From positions 1 through 64,000 of the forward strand of contig UQKB01000004.1 of assembly GCA_900541565.1 (NCBI GenBank): a stretch of 64,000 bases of DNA. Direction: 5' to 3'. Under the pieces are notes generated by a model. The model ran no database searches. It was given only the letters and a program-made list of their open reading frames with translations, and was not told the DNA's origin. This document shows, piece by piece, positions 42,974 to 51,692 of this stretch (the first letter of the stretch is position 1; each line of letters opens with the position of its first letter). The stretch comes from an uncultured Oscillospiraceae bacterium (GTDB lineage: Bacteria; Bacillota; Clostridia; Oscillospirales; Acutalibacteraceae). A program made the position numbers and the translations under genes.

Positions 42974-43713
42974 CATGGACTGAACTTTCAAAATGTGCGA
43001 AGGAAAAAATTTTGTTCCTTCCTGTGGGCTCTGTTGAGCAGCATGGCTATAATCTGCCTACCGGTGTTGATTGTTATTTAGCACAATCCATAGCGCAACA
43101 GGTCAGCGATCTGCTGAACGGCGTTCTGGCCCCAACCATATCTTATGGAGCCAGAAGCCAGCCGAACAGCGGCGGCGGCGACCAATTCAGCGGAACTGTA
43201 TATATTAAGGGAAGTACACTGATTGCATATTATACAGACATCATAACCGGTTATTTACGGGCCGGGTTTAAACAGATCATTATTATAAATGCTCATTGGG
43301 AAAACGAAGCGTTTCTCAATGAAGCGATTGAAATTATAAAAGGAATGCAGCTGCTTGATGGCATCAAAGTGATGGCGTTAAGCTGGTGGAGCATTCTGGA
43401 CGACCAGGAGATAAGACAGATCATACCGGAATTTGCCGGATGGAAGTTTGAACATGCTGGTCGGGCCGAAACGGCATTAATGATGTATTACCAGAAAACG
43501 CTGCTTCCAGGCGTTATTAGCTTGGAAAGCAGGGACTTAACTGTGAATCCTGATATATATACATTTCCTATCCCGCTCGAAATTTCGCAAAACGGTGGAT
43601 CATTAAGTTCATGTCAAGGGGTTACCGACGAAATGGGTGCACAGCTGGCGCAACTGACCGTGAATAAAATTGCCGAGGCGGTAAGGGGGTTTCTACAGAT
43701 AAAAACAAATTGA
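42955..43713 (+). CDS. Creatininase-family amidohydrolase
   Basis: 252 residues with metal ligands in PVGSVEQHGYNLPTGVD (Glu, His, Asp), an INAHWEN motif in place of NGHGGN, and EHAGRAETALMM (Glu, His). Members hydrolyse cyclic or linear amides (creatininase, FAPy deformylase, MftE peptidase). A TTG start at 42955 with GAGGTGG before it. As the last gene of the long plus-strand run, with a DHOD-like and a deoxyribosyltransferase-like gene, it could open or close a nitrogen heterocycle in the product. The actual substrate is unknown. Confidence 0.78.
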   Translation: MRYEELTWTELSKCAKEKILFLPVGSVEQHGYNLPTGVDCYLAQSIAQQVSDLLNGVLAPTISYGARSQPNSGGGDQFSGTVYIKGSTLIAYYTDIITGYLRAGFKQIIIINAHWENEAFLNEAIEIIKGMQLLDGIKVMALSWWSILDDQEIRQIIPEFAGWKFEHAGRAETALMMYYQKTLLPGVISLESRDLTVNPDIYTFPIPLEISQNGGSLSSCQGVTDEMGAQLAQLTVNKIAEAVRGFLQIKTN

Positions 43714-43757
43714 TTAAAATACAACATAAAAAGAAAAAGTTAAGGAATGAAAATATA

Positions 43758-43860
43758 ATGCTACATACAAGAGTAAGTGGAGGTTTTATTGCATGCTACA
43801 TCATTTCCAGGTAAATACGGTATTGGAGACTTGGGAGAAACGGCAGAGTATACGGAATAG
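43758..43860 (+). pseudogene. Fragment of a 4-alpha-glucanotransferase (malQ-like) N-terminus
   Basis: From ATG 43758 the frame reads HTRVSGGF. After a frameshift near 43791 it continues ATSFPGKYGIGDLGET, which is the N-terminal SSGXLLHXTSLPGXYGIGDLG signature of MalQ, and it ends at TAG 43858. Only about 33 codons remain. It has nothing to do with the biosynthetic genes and marks a recombination scar next to the cluster. Confidence 0.55.
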
Positions 43861-43985
43861 GCAGGGATAAGCTTTATGAGATGACGAGCCTTGCTAACTG
43901 TCCGTTTGTTCTATGGGAAGGCAACCGGAGAATGATTAAACGCAGGATTTTTGATGAGTACATCGAGCAGATGTATTTGATATGA
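43842..43985 (+). pseudogene. Excisionase-like fragment
   Basis: An open stretch without a proper start reads GRVYGIGRDKLYEMTS, then CPFVLWEG, then IKRRIFDEYIEQMYLI and TGA at 43983. This is the C-terminal two thirds of the small helix-turn-helix excisionases that travel with Tn916-type integrases. It overlaps the malQ-like fragment in another frame and lies directly before a second, complete excisionase-like gene. Confidence 0.6.
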
Positions 43986-43995
43986 TGGAGAAAAT

Positions 43996-44250
43996 ATGGA
44001 CGAGAAAATTATGGCTTACAAAGTCGAACTCCAAAAGCAAAGTGAAAACACACCGTTTTGGACAAAAAAGATTTTAACCGTTAAAGAAGCTGCCGAATAC
44101 ACCGGAACCGGAAGGGCAAAAATCCGTCAAATAATTACGCAAGAAAATTGCCCTTTTACTGTGAACAACGGTACACAGATATGTGTGATCCGGGAAGCGT
44201 TCATTGATTATCTCGATAAGCAGCTTCGCATTTTAGCTGCCATTCATTAA
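43996..44250 (+). CDS. Excisionase-like DNA-binding protein
   Basis: 84 residues. LTVKEAAEYTGTGRAKIRQI forms the winged helix-turn-helix of Xis proteins from Tn916-like elements, followed by CPFTVNNG and AFIDYLDKQL. GGAG precedes the ATG. In complete elements Xis is followed by a tyrosine integrase; here only the integrase tail remains. The gene itself is open and could still be expressed. Confidence 0.75.
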   Translation: MDEKIMAYKVELQKQSENTPFWTKKILTVKEAAEYTGTGRAKIRQIITQENCPFTVNNGTQICVIREAFIDYLDKQLRILAAIH

Positions 44251-44253
44251 GAC

Positions 44254-44443
44254 ATACCTTTACAACAAGAATGTACAAAGCGGGGGGTGAATGTCAAGGT
44301 GATTCAAGACACGCTTGGTCATAAAGATATTTTAACAACGCTCAATATCTATACTGATGTGACGAAAAGAGCTGAGGCAGTCCGAATTTGAGGGTCTTGA
44401 CGCATATTTCAAAAATGAGTATAATAAAGTGTCAAATGGGTGA
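44254..44443 (+). pseudogene. Remnant of tyrosine recombinase (integrase) C-terminus
   Basis: After an undetermined left edge, the frame at 44281 reads GVNVKVIQDTLGHKDI followed by TTLNIYTDVTKRAEAV, carrying the conserved LGH and catalytic Tyr (NIYT) of Tn916/phage-type integrases. A one-base shift near 44384-44391 then continues FEGLDAYFKNEYNKV and stops at 44441. The rest of the integrase is absent, so the element that put DNA here can no longer move on its own. Confidence 0.75.
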
Positions 44444-44723
44444 GGGACATTTCATAGGGAATGATAAAAAGCGTATACACCATTTACACCAATTTGTACT
44501 CCAATCCACCGCAAAACTGCGCGAATTTATAGGAAAATAGCGATTGTGGAAGAAACGCTGTTCAGACCTGTTATGATATATGGGAAGGTTTAGGATAGAT
44601 TGAAAAGATGATTACTTTTGTCCCCGCGATGAAGCCGCTGCCGAACGCTTAACAAAAGGCTGGATATACCAGTGTAGAGGAAGCGTAGGACATGGTCTGC
44701 AGGAATGCCGATAGGAGAGTGAA
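44444..44723. other. Non-coding stretch between integrase remnant and ilvD
   Basis: No convincing gene is seen. A short open frame ends with AERLTKGWIYQCRG before 44718 but matches nothing I know. TTTACACCAATTTGTACTCC at about 44484-44503 contains two near repeats (TTTACACCAAT / TTGTACTCCAAT) of the kind found downstream of integrase genes and may be part of an old attachment region. The sequence changes here from AT-rich to the GC-richer core genome. Confidence 0.4.
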
Positions 44724-46385
44724 ATGATGAAAAGCGATACCATTACAAAATCTGTTAATGCTGCGCCCCAACGCGCGTTACTGCATGCGCTTGGTCTGAC
44801 GGACGAGGAAATCGGCAGGCCAATTGTTGGGGTGGTAAGTTCTAAAAACGATATTGTACCCGGCCATATGAACCTGGACAAGATTGAAGAAGCCGTTAAA
44901 ATGGGAGTGTCCATGGCTGGCGGCGTGCCTGTTGTATTCCCGGCGATTGCCGTGTGCGACGGAATTGCGATGGGGCATGAGGGTATGAAATATTCGCTGG
45001 TGACAAGAGAGCTGATTGCAGATTCGACAGAAGCTATGGCAAAAGCACATGCGCTTGACGCGCTTGTTATGATACCAAACTGTGACAAAAATGTACCCGG
45101 CCTTCTGATGGCGGCGGCCCGTTTGAACATACCCTGTATTTTTGTAAGCGGCGGCCCCATGCTTGCAGGGACAGTAGACGGCAGAAAGATCAGTTATTCC
45201 ACAGTGTCGGAGGCTGTAAGCAGGTATAAGGTTGGGGAAATAGACGACCAAAAGCTGGATGAATATGAAAACAAAGCCTGCCCTACCTGTGGTTCCTGCT
45301 CTGGTATGTTTACGGCAAACAGCATGAACTGCCTGACAGAGGTGCTTGGCATGGGCCTTCGCGGCAACGGGACGATTCCTGCGGTGTATTCGCGGCGTCT
45401 GCAGCTGGCAAAAAGGGCCGGTATGCAGGTTATGCAGCTGTTAAAAGAGAATATTCGTCCGCGGGATATTATGACAGAGGACGCTTTTAAAAATGCGCTT
45501 ACGGTAGATATGGCGCTTGGATGCAGCACAAACAGCATGCTGCATTTACCTGCGATCGCACATGAATGTGGGATTGCGCTTGACCTGGATATAGCAAACG
45601 GTATTTCGGCTAAGACGCCCAACCTGTGCCACCTTGCGCCTGCCGGTGACCATTTTATGGAGCAGTTGGACGAGGCGGGCGGCGTATATGCTGTTATGCA
45701 TGAGCTTGCAAAGCTTGGACTGCTTGAAACTGGCTGTATGACCTGTACAGGAAAAACGGTTGGACAGAATATAGAGGGTTGTGAGATTAAAAATACGGAC
45801 ATTATCCGTACAGTGGAAAATCCGTACAGCAAAAGCGGCGGGATTGCCGTGCTCAAGGGAAACCTTGCGCCCGATGGCTGCGTAGTAAAGCGCAGCGCCG
45901 TTGCAGCGGAAATGATGCACCATACAGGCCCGGCCCGTGTATTTGACTGTGAGGAAGCGGCGCTGGATGCCATTTATACAGGAAAAATTCATCCGGGTGA
46001 CGTGGTTGTGATCCGTTATGAGGGGCCAAAGGGCGGCCCCGGTATGCGGGAGATGCTCAACCCGACCTCTGCTATTATGGGTAGCGGGCTGGGAAGCTGC
46101 GTAGCATTGATCACAGACGGGCGCTTTTCCGGCGCAACCCGCGGCGCGGCGATCGGGCATGTGTCGCCTGAAGCGGCGGTGGGTGGCAATATTGCACTGA
46201 TCCGGGAAGGCGACACCATTGAAATTGATATAGAAAAAAATACGATTAACGTGCTTGTTTCGGAAGAGGAGTTAAAAGCGCGCAGGGCGCAGTGGCAGCC
46301 CAGGCCGCCTAAGATTACGACGGGATATCTTGCGCGTTATGCAAAGCTTGTTACATCGGGCAGCACGGGCGCCGTGCTTGCCTGA
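44724..46385 (+). CDS. ilvD: Dihydroxy-acid dehydratase
   Basis: 553 residues, full length. The three Fe-S cysteines stand in [29 protein letters not shown] and [13 protein letters not shown] context, and the C-terminal [19 protein letters not shown] motif is complete. It dehydrates 2,3-dihydroxy acids to 2-keto acids in valine, leucine and isoleucine synthesis. AGGAG lies six bases before ATG 44724. It is the first core-genome gene after the mobile scar and stands alone, ended by a strong terminator. Any upstream promoter lies in or before the scar, so its normal control region may have been altered by the insertion. Confidence 0.97.
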   Translation: MMKSDTITKSVNAAPQRALLHALGLTDEEIGRPIVGVVSSKNDIVPGHMNLDKIEEAVKMGVSMAGGVPVVFPAIAVCDGIAMGHEGMKYSLVTRELIADSTEAMAKAHALDALVMIPNCDKNVPGLLMAAARLNIPCIFVSGGPMLAGTVDGRKISYSTVSEAVSRYKVGEIDDQKLDEYENKACPTCGSCSGMFTANSMNCLTEVLGMGLRGNGTIPAVYSRRLQLAKRAGMQVMQLLKENIRPRDIMTEDAFKNALTVDMALGCSTNSMLHLPAIAHECGIALDLDIANGISAKTPNLCHLAPAGDHFMEQLDEAGGVYAVMHELAKLGLLETGCMTCTGKTVGQNIEGCEIKNTDIIRTVENPYSKSGGIAVLKGNLAPDGCVVKRSAVAAEMMHHTGPARVFDCEEAALDAIYTGKIHPGDVVVIRYEGPKGGPGMREMLNPTSAIMGSGLGSCVALITDGRFSGATRGAAIGHVSPEAAVGGNIALIREGDTIEIDIEKNTINVLVSEEELKARRAQWQPRPPKITTGYLARYAKLVTSGSTGAVLA

Positions 46386-46446
46386 TGTACGGATAAAGCC
46401 GTAATTCTATTGATGGAAATTTGCAGGATGTTTGTGCATAATAAAC

Positions 46447-46488
46447 AATTCACCTCTTGTATTATTGTTACAAGGGGTGAATTTTTAT
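46447..46488 (+). terminator. Intrinsic terminator after ilvD
   Basis: AATTCACCTCTTGTA (46447-46461) pairs with TACAAGGGGTGAATT (46469-46483) around a seven-base loop, with one G-T wobble, and is followed by a T-rich run. Confidence 0.9.
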
Positions 46489-46506
46489 AATGAAACAAAA
46501 TTTTAT

Positions 46507-46535
46507 TTGAATCAAATGTGCAAATATGCTATAAT
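46507..46535 (+). promoter_or_regulatory. Sigma-A promoter for the EF-G-like gene
   Basis: TTGAAT (46507-46512) and TATAAT (46530-46535) are exactly 17 bases apart. The leader of about 80 bases ends in GAAAGGAG before the TTG start at 46623. Confidence 0.75.
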
Positions 46536-46622
46536 TAACAAGCGATTATATTTGTAATTGTAAAAAATGTCTTATCTTGGCGAAATATCTTTTACACAGG
46601 CATTTGAAAGGAGCAACCTGAA

Positions 46623-48692
46623 TTGAAACAGTATGATGCAAAAAAAATAATCAACATAGCGCTTGCGGGCCACAGTGGGGCGGGGAAAACCTCTGTTGCG
46701 GAAGCAATGCTTTATTTGGCGGGAGCGTCCGACCGGCTTGGTAAGGTCAACGACGGAAATACAGTCTGCGATTTTGACGCAGAAGAGGTCAAACGCAAGG
46801 TTTCTGTTGTGACGGCAGTGGCGCCGCTGGAATGGAAGGGCTTTAAAATAAATTTAATTGACACGCCGGGACTTTTTGATTTTGAAGGCGGCGTAAGCGA
46901 GGGAATGCGCGCGGCCGATACGGCGCTGATTGTTGTGTCCGGCAAAAACGGTGTAAACGTTGGAACGGAAAAGGCGGTTAAGGCGGCGACAAAATCGGGT
47001 CTTACGAAAGCGTTTTTTGTCAACGGGCTTTGTGATGAAAGCGCGCGGTTTTATAGGGTGTTTGAAACGCTGAAGGCTTCCTTTGGTCCGTCTGTATGCC
47101 CTGTGGTTGTCCCTTATATTGTGGATGGAAAAGCAAACTGCTACATAAATCTGCTGGAGCACAGGGCCTATCTGTATGAAAATGGAAAGATGACGCCCAC
47201 GGCTATGCCGGACATGGGCGACAGGCTTGACGGTCTGCGCACGGCAATATGCGAGGCGGTGGCGGAAACCAGCGACGAAATGTTTGAAAAATACTTTAGC
47301 GGGGAGGAGTTTACGCCAGAGGAGATTATTGTCGGGATCAGCACAGGCGTAAAAAATGGAACCATCAGCCCCGTGTTCTGCGGAGATGCGCAAAATACGT
47401 TTGGAATTGACCAGCTGTTAAACGGACTTACCTGGCTTGCGCCGAGCGCTGCAGATAAGGGGGCTGAGATCGGCGTGGATACAAACGGGGATCCAATTGA
47501 GCTTGCGGTCAATGAAAACGGTGCCGCTGCAGCCGTTATTTTTAAAACCATTGCCGACCCGTTTGTTGGAAAGCTTTCTTATTTTAAGGTTATATCCGGA
47601 AAAATATCTGCCGATACACCGCTTGTAAATATGCGCACGGGTGCGCCTGAGCGTATTGGAAAGGTGCTGATCATACGCGGGAAAAAGCAGGAGGAGGTCC
47701 CCTATGTTGGTGCCGGTGACATTGGCGCTGTGGCTAAGCTGCAGGATGCCAATACAGGTGACACCCTGTGTTCCCCTGCAAGAAAGGTGGTACTGGACCC
47801 TGTGGAATACCCGGCGCCGTCGTATTCTAGAGCGATTTATCCCAAAACAAAGGGCGAAGAGGACAAAGTGGCGCAGGCGCTTGCGCGTATAGCGGAGGAA
47901 GACCCAACAATTAAATTTGCCAACAACACGGAAACGCATCAGATGATTGTGTCTGGTATGGGTGAACAGCATCTGGACGTGGTCGTTTCTAAAATAAAGG
48001 CGAAATTTGGCGTAGATGTATATTTGGAGGAGCCGAAGGTTGCATACAGGGAAACAATCCGCAAGAAGGTGCAGGTGCAGGGCAGGCATAAGAAGCAATC
48101 GGGCGGACATGGCCAGTTTGGCGACGTATGGATTGAATTTGAGCCCTGTGACTGCGAAGATCTTGAATTTGCAGAAAGAGTAGTCGGCGGCGCTGTTCCA
48201 AAGGGCTTTTTCCCTGCGGTGGAAAAGGGGCTGCGCGACTGTATTAAAAAGGGCCCGCTTGCGGGATACCCGGTTGTTGGGTTGAAGGCAACGTTGTATG
48301 ACGGGTCGTATCATCCGGTGGATTCGTCGGAAATGTCGTTTAAAATGGCTGCTGCCGTTGCATATAAAAATGGACTGCCGCAGGCAAACCCAACGCTGCT
48401 CGAACCGATTGGCGCGTTGAAGGCTACCGTGCCGGACAATAACATGGGCGATGTTATGGGGGAGGTCAACAAGCGCCGCGGACGTGTGCTTGGGATGAAT
48501 CCCGGCGAGGATGGCATGCAGATTGTAGAGGCGGAGGTCCCCATGGCCGAAATGAGCGATTTTGCGACGTATATCCGTCAGGTTACACAGGGCAGGGGAA
48601 GCTTTACCTTTACCTTTGAAAGGTATGAGGACGCGCCTGCAAACGTGGCGCAGAAGGTGATAGAGCATGCAAAGCAGGAAGCGGAAGAATAA
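46623..48692 (+). CDS. Elongation factor G-like GTPase (EF-G paralogue)
   Basis: 689 residues with the five-domain EF-G layout. G1 is AGHSGAGKT (instead of AHIDAGKT) and G3 is DTPG. The G4 position reads VNGLCDE where true EF-G has NKMD, so guanine recognition must differ. The C-terminal half keeps GGHGQFGDVWIEFEP-type and YHPVDSSEMSFKMAA motifs. These marks place it in the EF-G-like/EF-G2 group, whose role in translation is uncertain, and not in the fusA gene of the str operon. A TTG start after GAAAGGAG is clear. It is monocistronic, with its own promoter and terminator. Confidence 0.9.
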   Translation: MKQYDAKKIINIALAGHSGAGKTSVAEAMLYLAGASDRLGKVNDGNTVCDFDAEEVKRKVSVVTAVAPLEWKGFKINLIDTPGLFDFEGGVSEGMRAADTALIVVSGKNGVNVGTEKAVKAATKSGLTKAFFVNGLCDESARFYRVFETLKASFGPSVCPVVVPYIVDGKANCYINLLEHRAYLYENGKMTPTAMPDMGDRLDGLRTAICEAVAETSDEMFEKYFSGEEFTPEEIIVGISTGVKNGTISPVFCGDAQNTFGIDQLLNGLTWLAPSAADKGAEIGVDTNGDPIELAVNENGAAAAVIFKTIADPFVGKLSYFKVISGKISADTPLVNMRTGAPERIGKVLIIRGKKQEEVPYVGAGDIGAVAKLQDANTGDTLCSPARKVVLDPVEYPAPSYSRAIYPKTKGEEDKVAQALARIAEEDPTIKFANNTETHQMIVSGMGEQHLDVVVSKIKAKFGVDVYLEEPKVAYRETIRKKVQVQGRHKKQSGGHGQFGDVWIEFEPCDCEDLEFAERVVGGAVPKGFFPAVEKGLRDCIKKGPLAGYPVVGLKATLYDGSYHPVDSSEMSFKMAAAVAYKNGLPQANPTLLEPIGALKATVPDNNMGDVMGEVNKRRGRVLGMNPGEDGMQIVEAEVPMAEMSDFATYIRQVTQGRGSFTFTFERYEDAPANVAQKVIEHAKQEAEE

Positions 48693-48781
48693 AAGAAAAT
48701 GGTTGTCGGAATGCGTGTAAAAGCGTGTGTCTGCGGCAAGCTTACAGGCTTGGCCTGCTGTATAAAACAAAACAGGTTGAC

Positions 48782-48815
48782 AAGAGGCGGAAAGGTTTTT
48801 CCGCCTCTTTATTCT
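48782..48815 (+). terminator. Intrinsic terminator after the EF-G-like gene
   Basis: AAGAGGCGGAAA (48782-48793) and TTTCCGCCTCTT (48798-48809) form a perfect 12-bp stem with a four-base loop, followed by TATTCTTGTGTTTTT. Confidence 0.9.
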
Positions 48816-48843
48816 TGTGTTTTTATTTGTTTTATAGTATAAT
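48815..48843 (+). promoter_or_regulatory. Promoter for membrane protein and pyr genes
   Basis: TTGTGT (48815-48820) and TATAAT (48838-48843) with a 17-base spacer, directly behind the terminator. It probably drives the gene at 48922 and, through short gaps, pyrC and pyrF. Confidence 0.65.
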
Positions 48844-48921
48844 TTTTTAAATACAGCTTTTTTTGTGCATGTAAAAACGGAATGGCCGGCAGGCGCTGCA
48901 TCTGCCGCAGGAGGAGTGGCT

Positions 48922-50286
48922 ATGCTTCTGAAAGCAAAAAGAAACTATATTTGTGGATTGTTTGCAATTTTACTGCTGGCGGTCTTGACCGTTCCGGCTG
49001 CTGCGTCTGACGTAGACGTCAGTTACCGTCTTTCACCACTTCCCATGAGCGTAAAGCTTCCTGGAAATGATCTTGTTATTACAAGGCAAACGGAAGAGAA
49101 CAGTCCACTGTATGAAAAGCTGGGGCTGGACGCTGTGCAGACACAGGACCGTATGACGGAAGAGAATTTGTATCTGCTGGGGTTCCCGGCAGATCAGTCT
49201 TATGAAATTGATGTAGAGATGACCGAAAACGGGCAAAGCAAAGAGATTCATAATTTAAAGTTTTTATCTGAAAGGCAGCTTGCTGCGTTTGAACAACGGC
49301 TTTTAGAGGAACAAAACAGCGCAAACGGTTCTATCACAGAAACGCCGCAGGCATTGTTCTTTGATTTTGAAACACGTACAGCACTGCAAAATGGGGAAAG
49401 GATCCATACGGTAACGGCGTATACAATTGTCAACGGCCAGCAGATCCTGCTGCGCATGCAATCTGAAGGGGACGATATTTCGGTAGAGGAGCTTGGCGTT
49501 TTTCATAATATGGTCAACAGCGTTACATTCAGCCGGATTGTGGAAAAACCGCTGGATGTGAATATGGGCGCCGTATTGCTTGCTGCGTTTGTCGTTGTAC
49601 TTGTATTGGCCGTTGTCTTTGCGCTGATTATTTTTTTCAGGACAAAAAAGCGTATCCGCACAAATGGAGAAGCGTGTGTGCATCCGCAGCCGCACAGCGG
49701 GAATTCGCCCATGGATGATTTTTATGACGAATTGCAAAAAGATGGATTGTTTAATGGCCGGACACCCGTACCTGCACAAAGTGTTACAAGTGTAGATGTC
49801 AGAGAAAACGAACCACAGGACCAGGTGTTTAAAAACAAGCCGCTGCGGGTAGAGGTGGAAGTGGCTGTAGAGAAAGAAGCAACCAAAAACGCAGAGCCCC
49901 AGAAGCATGGACGGGAGACCGCGTTGGAAGAAGAAAGAGACAGCGTGGAGCTTTCCAGGAGCAACAATGAGGATTATGACGAAGCGGTTGCAGAAGAAAA
50001 CTTACAAAAAAGCAGTAAGCTGCGTATTTTTGTAGGGAGAGCCGGGTCTAAAGCGAAAAATTCGGTATCTTCTGTCGGCGGTGTATGGAAATACAAGAAA
50101 GAAGAGACAATAGAAGAAAACAAAAGCGCCCCCGCACATAAAGCCCCGGCCAAAAAGAAAAAGGCAGTGCAGCAGCATGCCTTACAGCAGGAAAGAAAAC
50201 GGCCAGAAGCAGTGCATACAGTCGTACAGGAGGATGAAATTGTATCGGCTTTTGAAACCGACAGCTACTGGGATAAATACAGGTAG
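48922..50286 (+). CDS. Exported/single-pass membrane protein of unknown function
   Basis: 454 residues. An N-terminal signal-type segment (ICGLFAILLLAVLTV, then PAAAS cleavage-like site) is followed by an extracytoplasmic region of about 180 residues, a membrane helix near residues 215-238 (VLLAAFVVVLVLAVVFALIIFF) with FRTKKR as stop-transfer, and a long, highly charged, probably disordered cytoplasmic tail rich in Glu and Lys. AGGAGGAG before ATG 48922 decides the start; the frame is open further up to 48865 but without a binding site. I do not recognise the family. It lies in front of pyrC with a 20-base gap. Confidence 0.8.
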   Translation: MLLKAKRNYICGLFAILLLAVLTVPAAASDVDVSYRLSPLPMSVKLPGNDLVITRQTEENSPLYEKLGLDAVQTQDRMTEENLYLLGFPADQSYEIDVEMTENGQSKEIHNLKFLSERQLAAFEQRLLEEQNSANGSITETPQALFFDFETRTALQNGERIHTVTAYTIVNGQQILLRMQSEGDDISVEELGVFHNMVNSVTFSRIVEKPLDVNMGAVLLAAFVVVLVLAVVFALIIFFRTKKRIRTNGEACVHPQPHSGNSPMDDFYDELQKDGLFNGRTPVPAQSVTSVDVRENEPQDQVFKNKPLRVEVEVAVEKEATKNAEPQKHGRETALEEERDSVELSRSNNEDYDEAVAEENLQKSSKLRIFVGRAGSKAKNSVSSVGGVWKYKKEETIEENKSAPAHKAPAKKKKAVQQHALQQERKRPEAVHTVVQEDEIVSAFETDSYWDKYR

Positions 50287-50306
50287 AGAAGGGAGTCTGT
50301 GCAACG

Positions 50307-51587
50307 ATGGGCAGTATACTGATAAAAAATGCACGGGTCGTGGACCCGTCTTTGGGTCTGGACCAGGTAACGCATATTTTGATAAACGAAGGTACAGTGC
50401 AGGCGCTTGGTACGGACGCACAGACAGCCGACATAGTATTAGAAGCAGACGGATTGGTTGCCGCGCCCGGCCTGGTGGATATGCATGTGCACCTGCGCGA
50501 ACCCGGCTATACGCAAAAGGAGGATGTTTTTTCCGGATGCCGGGCGGCAGCGGCAGGCGGGGTGACAAGTCTGCTTGCCATGCCGAACACCAATCCCACG
50601 GTGGACGACGCCCGGACGGTGCGTTATATTTTAGACAAAGCAAAAAATGCAAACGCACATGTATATGTGGCTGCCAGCGTTACAAAAGGGCTTAAAAGCG
50701 CACAACCGTGCGATATACAGGAACTGTACGACAGTGGAGCAATTGCGTTGACAGACGACGGAAGACCCGTGGAAAACACTGCGTTTATGGCGCAAGCCAT
50801 GCAGCAGGCGCCAAAGCTGGGTATGACGGTTGTAGCCCATTGCGAGGACCTGTACCTGGCGCAGGGCGGCATTATGCATGAAGGAGAGGTTTCACAACGC
50901 CTTGGCGTGAAGGGGATCCCGGCAGCGGCGGAGGATGCAGGCACAGCGAGGGAAATTGCGCTTGCGGCCGCATATGGCGTACCGGTGCATATTTGCCATG
51001 TGAGTACAAAAACGTCTGTAGAGCTGATCCGGGATGCAAAACGCAGAGGCGTGCCGGTAACGGCAGAAACTGCGCCGCATTATTTTGCGTTTACGGATCA
51101 GGCGCTTTTAAAAAGGGATGCAGATTTTAGAATGAACCCGCCCCTTCGTACGGAGGAAGACCGAAAAGCGATTATTGGCGCGCTGTGTGACGGAACCATT
51201 GATGCGATTGCGACGGACCATGCGCCGCACACGCCGCAGGAAAAGGCCGATTTCCAAAAAGCGCCCAACGGGGCGATTGGGATGGAAACCTCGCTGAGCG
51301 CCGGACTCACGTTTTTGGTGCATACCGGAGCGCTTACGCTGCCGCAGCTGCTGAATAAAATGTCGTGTACCCCTGCAAGGCTGCTGCATATTCCAGCCGG
51401 AAGCCTGCGTGAGGGTATGCCTGCGGATATTGTACTGTTTGATCCGGACGCGCCCTGGAAGGTTGACCCGGAGCGCTTGCACGGAAAATCGAAAAATACC
51501 CCGTTTAAGGGGATGACGCTTAAAGGTCGAGTTAAGACGACGATTCTTGCAGGCAGGGTTGTTTACCAGGATATGGACTGCCGGTAA
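50307..51587 (+). CDS. pyrC: Dihydroorotase
   Basis: 426 residues, type I bacterial dihydroorotase length. The zinc motif DMHVHLREPG, MPNTNPTVDD, ICHVSTKTS and ATDHAPHTPQEK with the catalytic aspartate are all visible. It closes carbamoyl-aspartate to dihydroorotate in pyrimidine synthesis, in the cytoplasm. pyrF follows after 105 bases; the other pyr genes are not in the window. Confidence 0.96.
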   Translation: MGSILIKNARVVDPSLGLDQVTHILINEGTVQALGTDAQTADIVLEADGLVAAPGLVDMHVHLREPGYTQKEDVFSGCRAAAAGGVTSLLAMPNTNPTVDDARTVRYILDKAKNANAHVYVAASVTKGLKSAQPCDIQELYDSGAIALTDDGRPVENTAFMAQAMQQAPKLGMTVVAHCEDLYLAQGGIMHEGEVSQRLGVKGIPAAAEDAGTAREIALAAAYGVPVHICHVSTKTSVELIRDAKRRGVPVTAETAPHYFAFTDQALLKRDADFRMNPPLRTEEDRKAIIGALCDGTIDAIATDHAPHTPQEKADFQKAPNGAIGMETSLSAGLTFLVHTGALTLPQLLNKMSCTPARLLHIPAGSLREGMPADIVLFDPDAPWKVDPERLHGKSKNTPFKGMTLKGRVKTTILAGRVVYQDMDCR

Positions 51588-51692
51588 AGCACGGCCGCTT
51601 TTGTGTTGTTTTATAGGTAGAGGATGGATATGCAGAGCTATGGACGCGGCTGCACAGAACAATAAAGAAAGAAGCCATACGGAGGGAAAACA

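Noticed and set aside
44612..46219. Long minus-strand open frames opposite ilvD
   Set aside because: They are shadows created by codon bias of ilvD; no ribosome binding sites and no family motifs.
47418..48770. 450-codon minus-strand open frame opposite the EF-G-like gene
   Set aside because: Composition is that of an antisense frame (rich in Arg, His, Leu), without domain motifs; the plus-strand EF-G-like protein is clearly the real gene.
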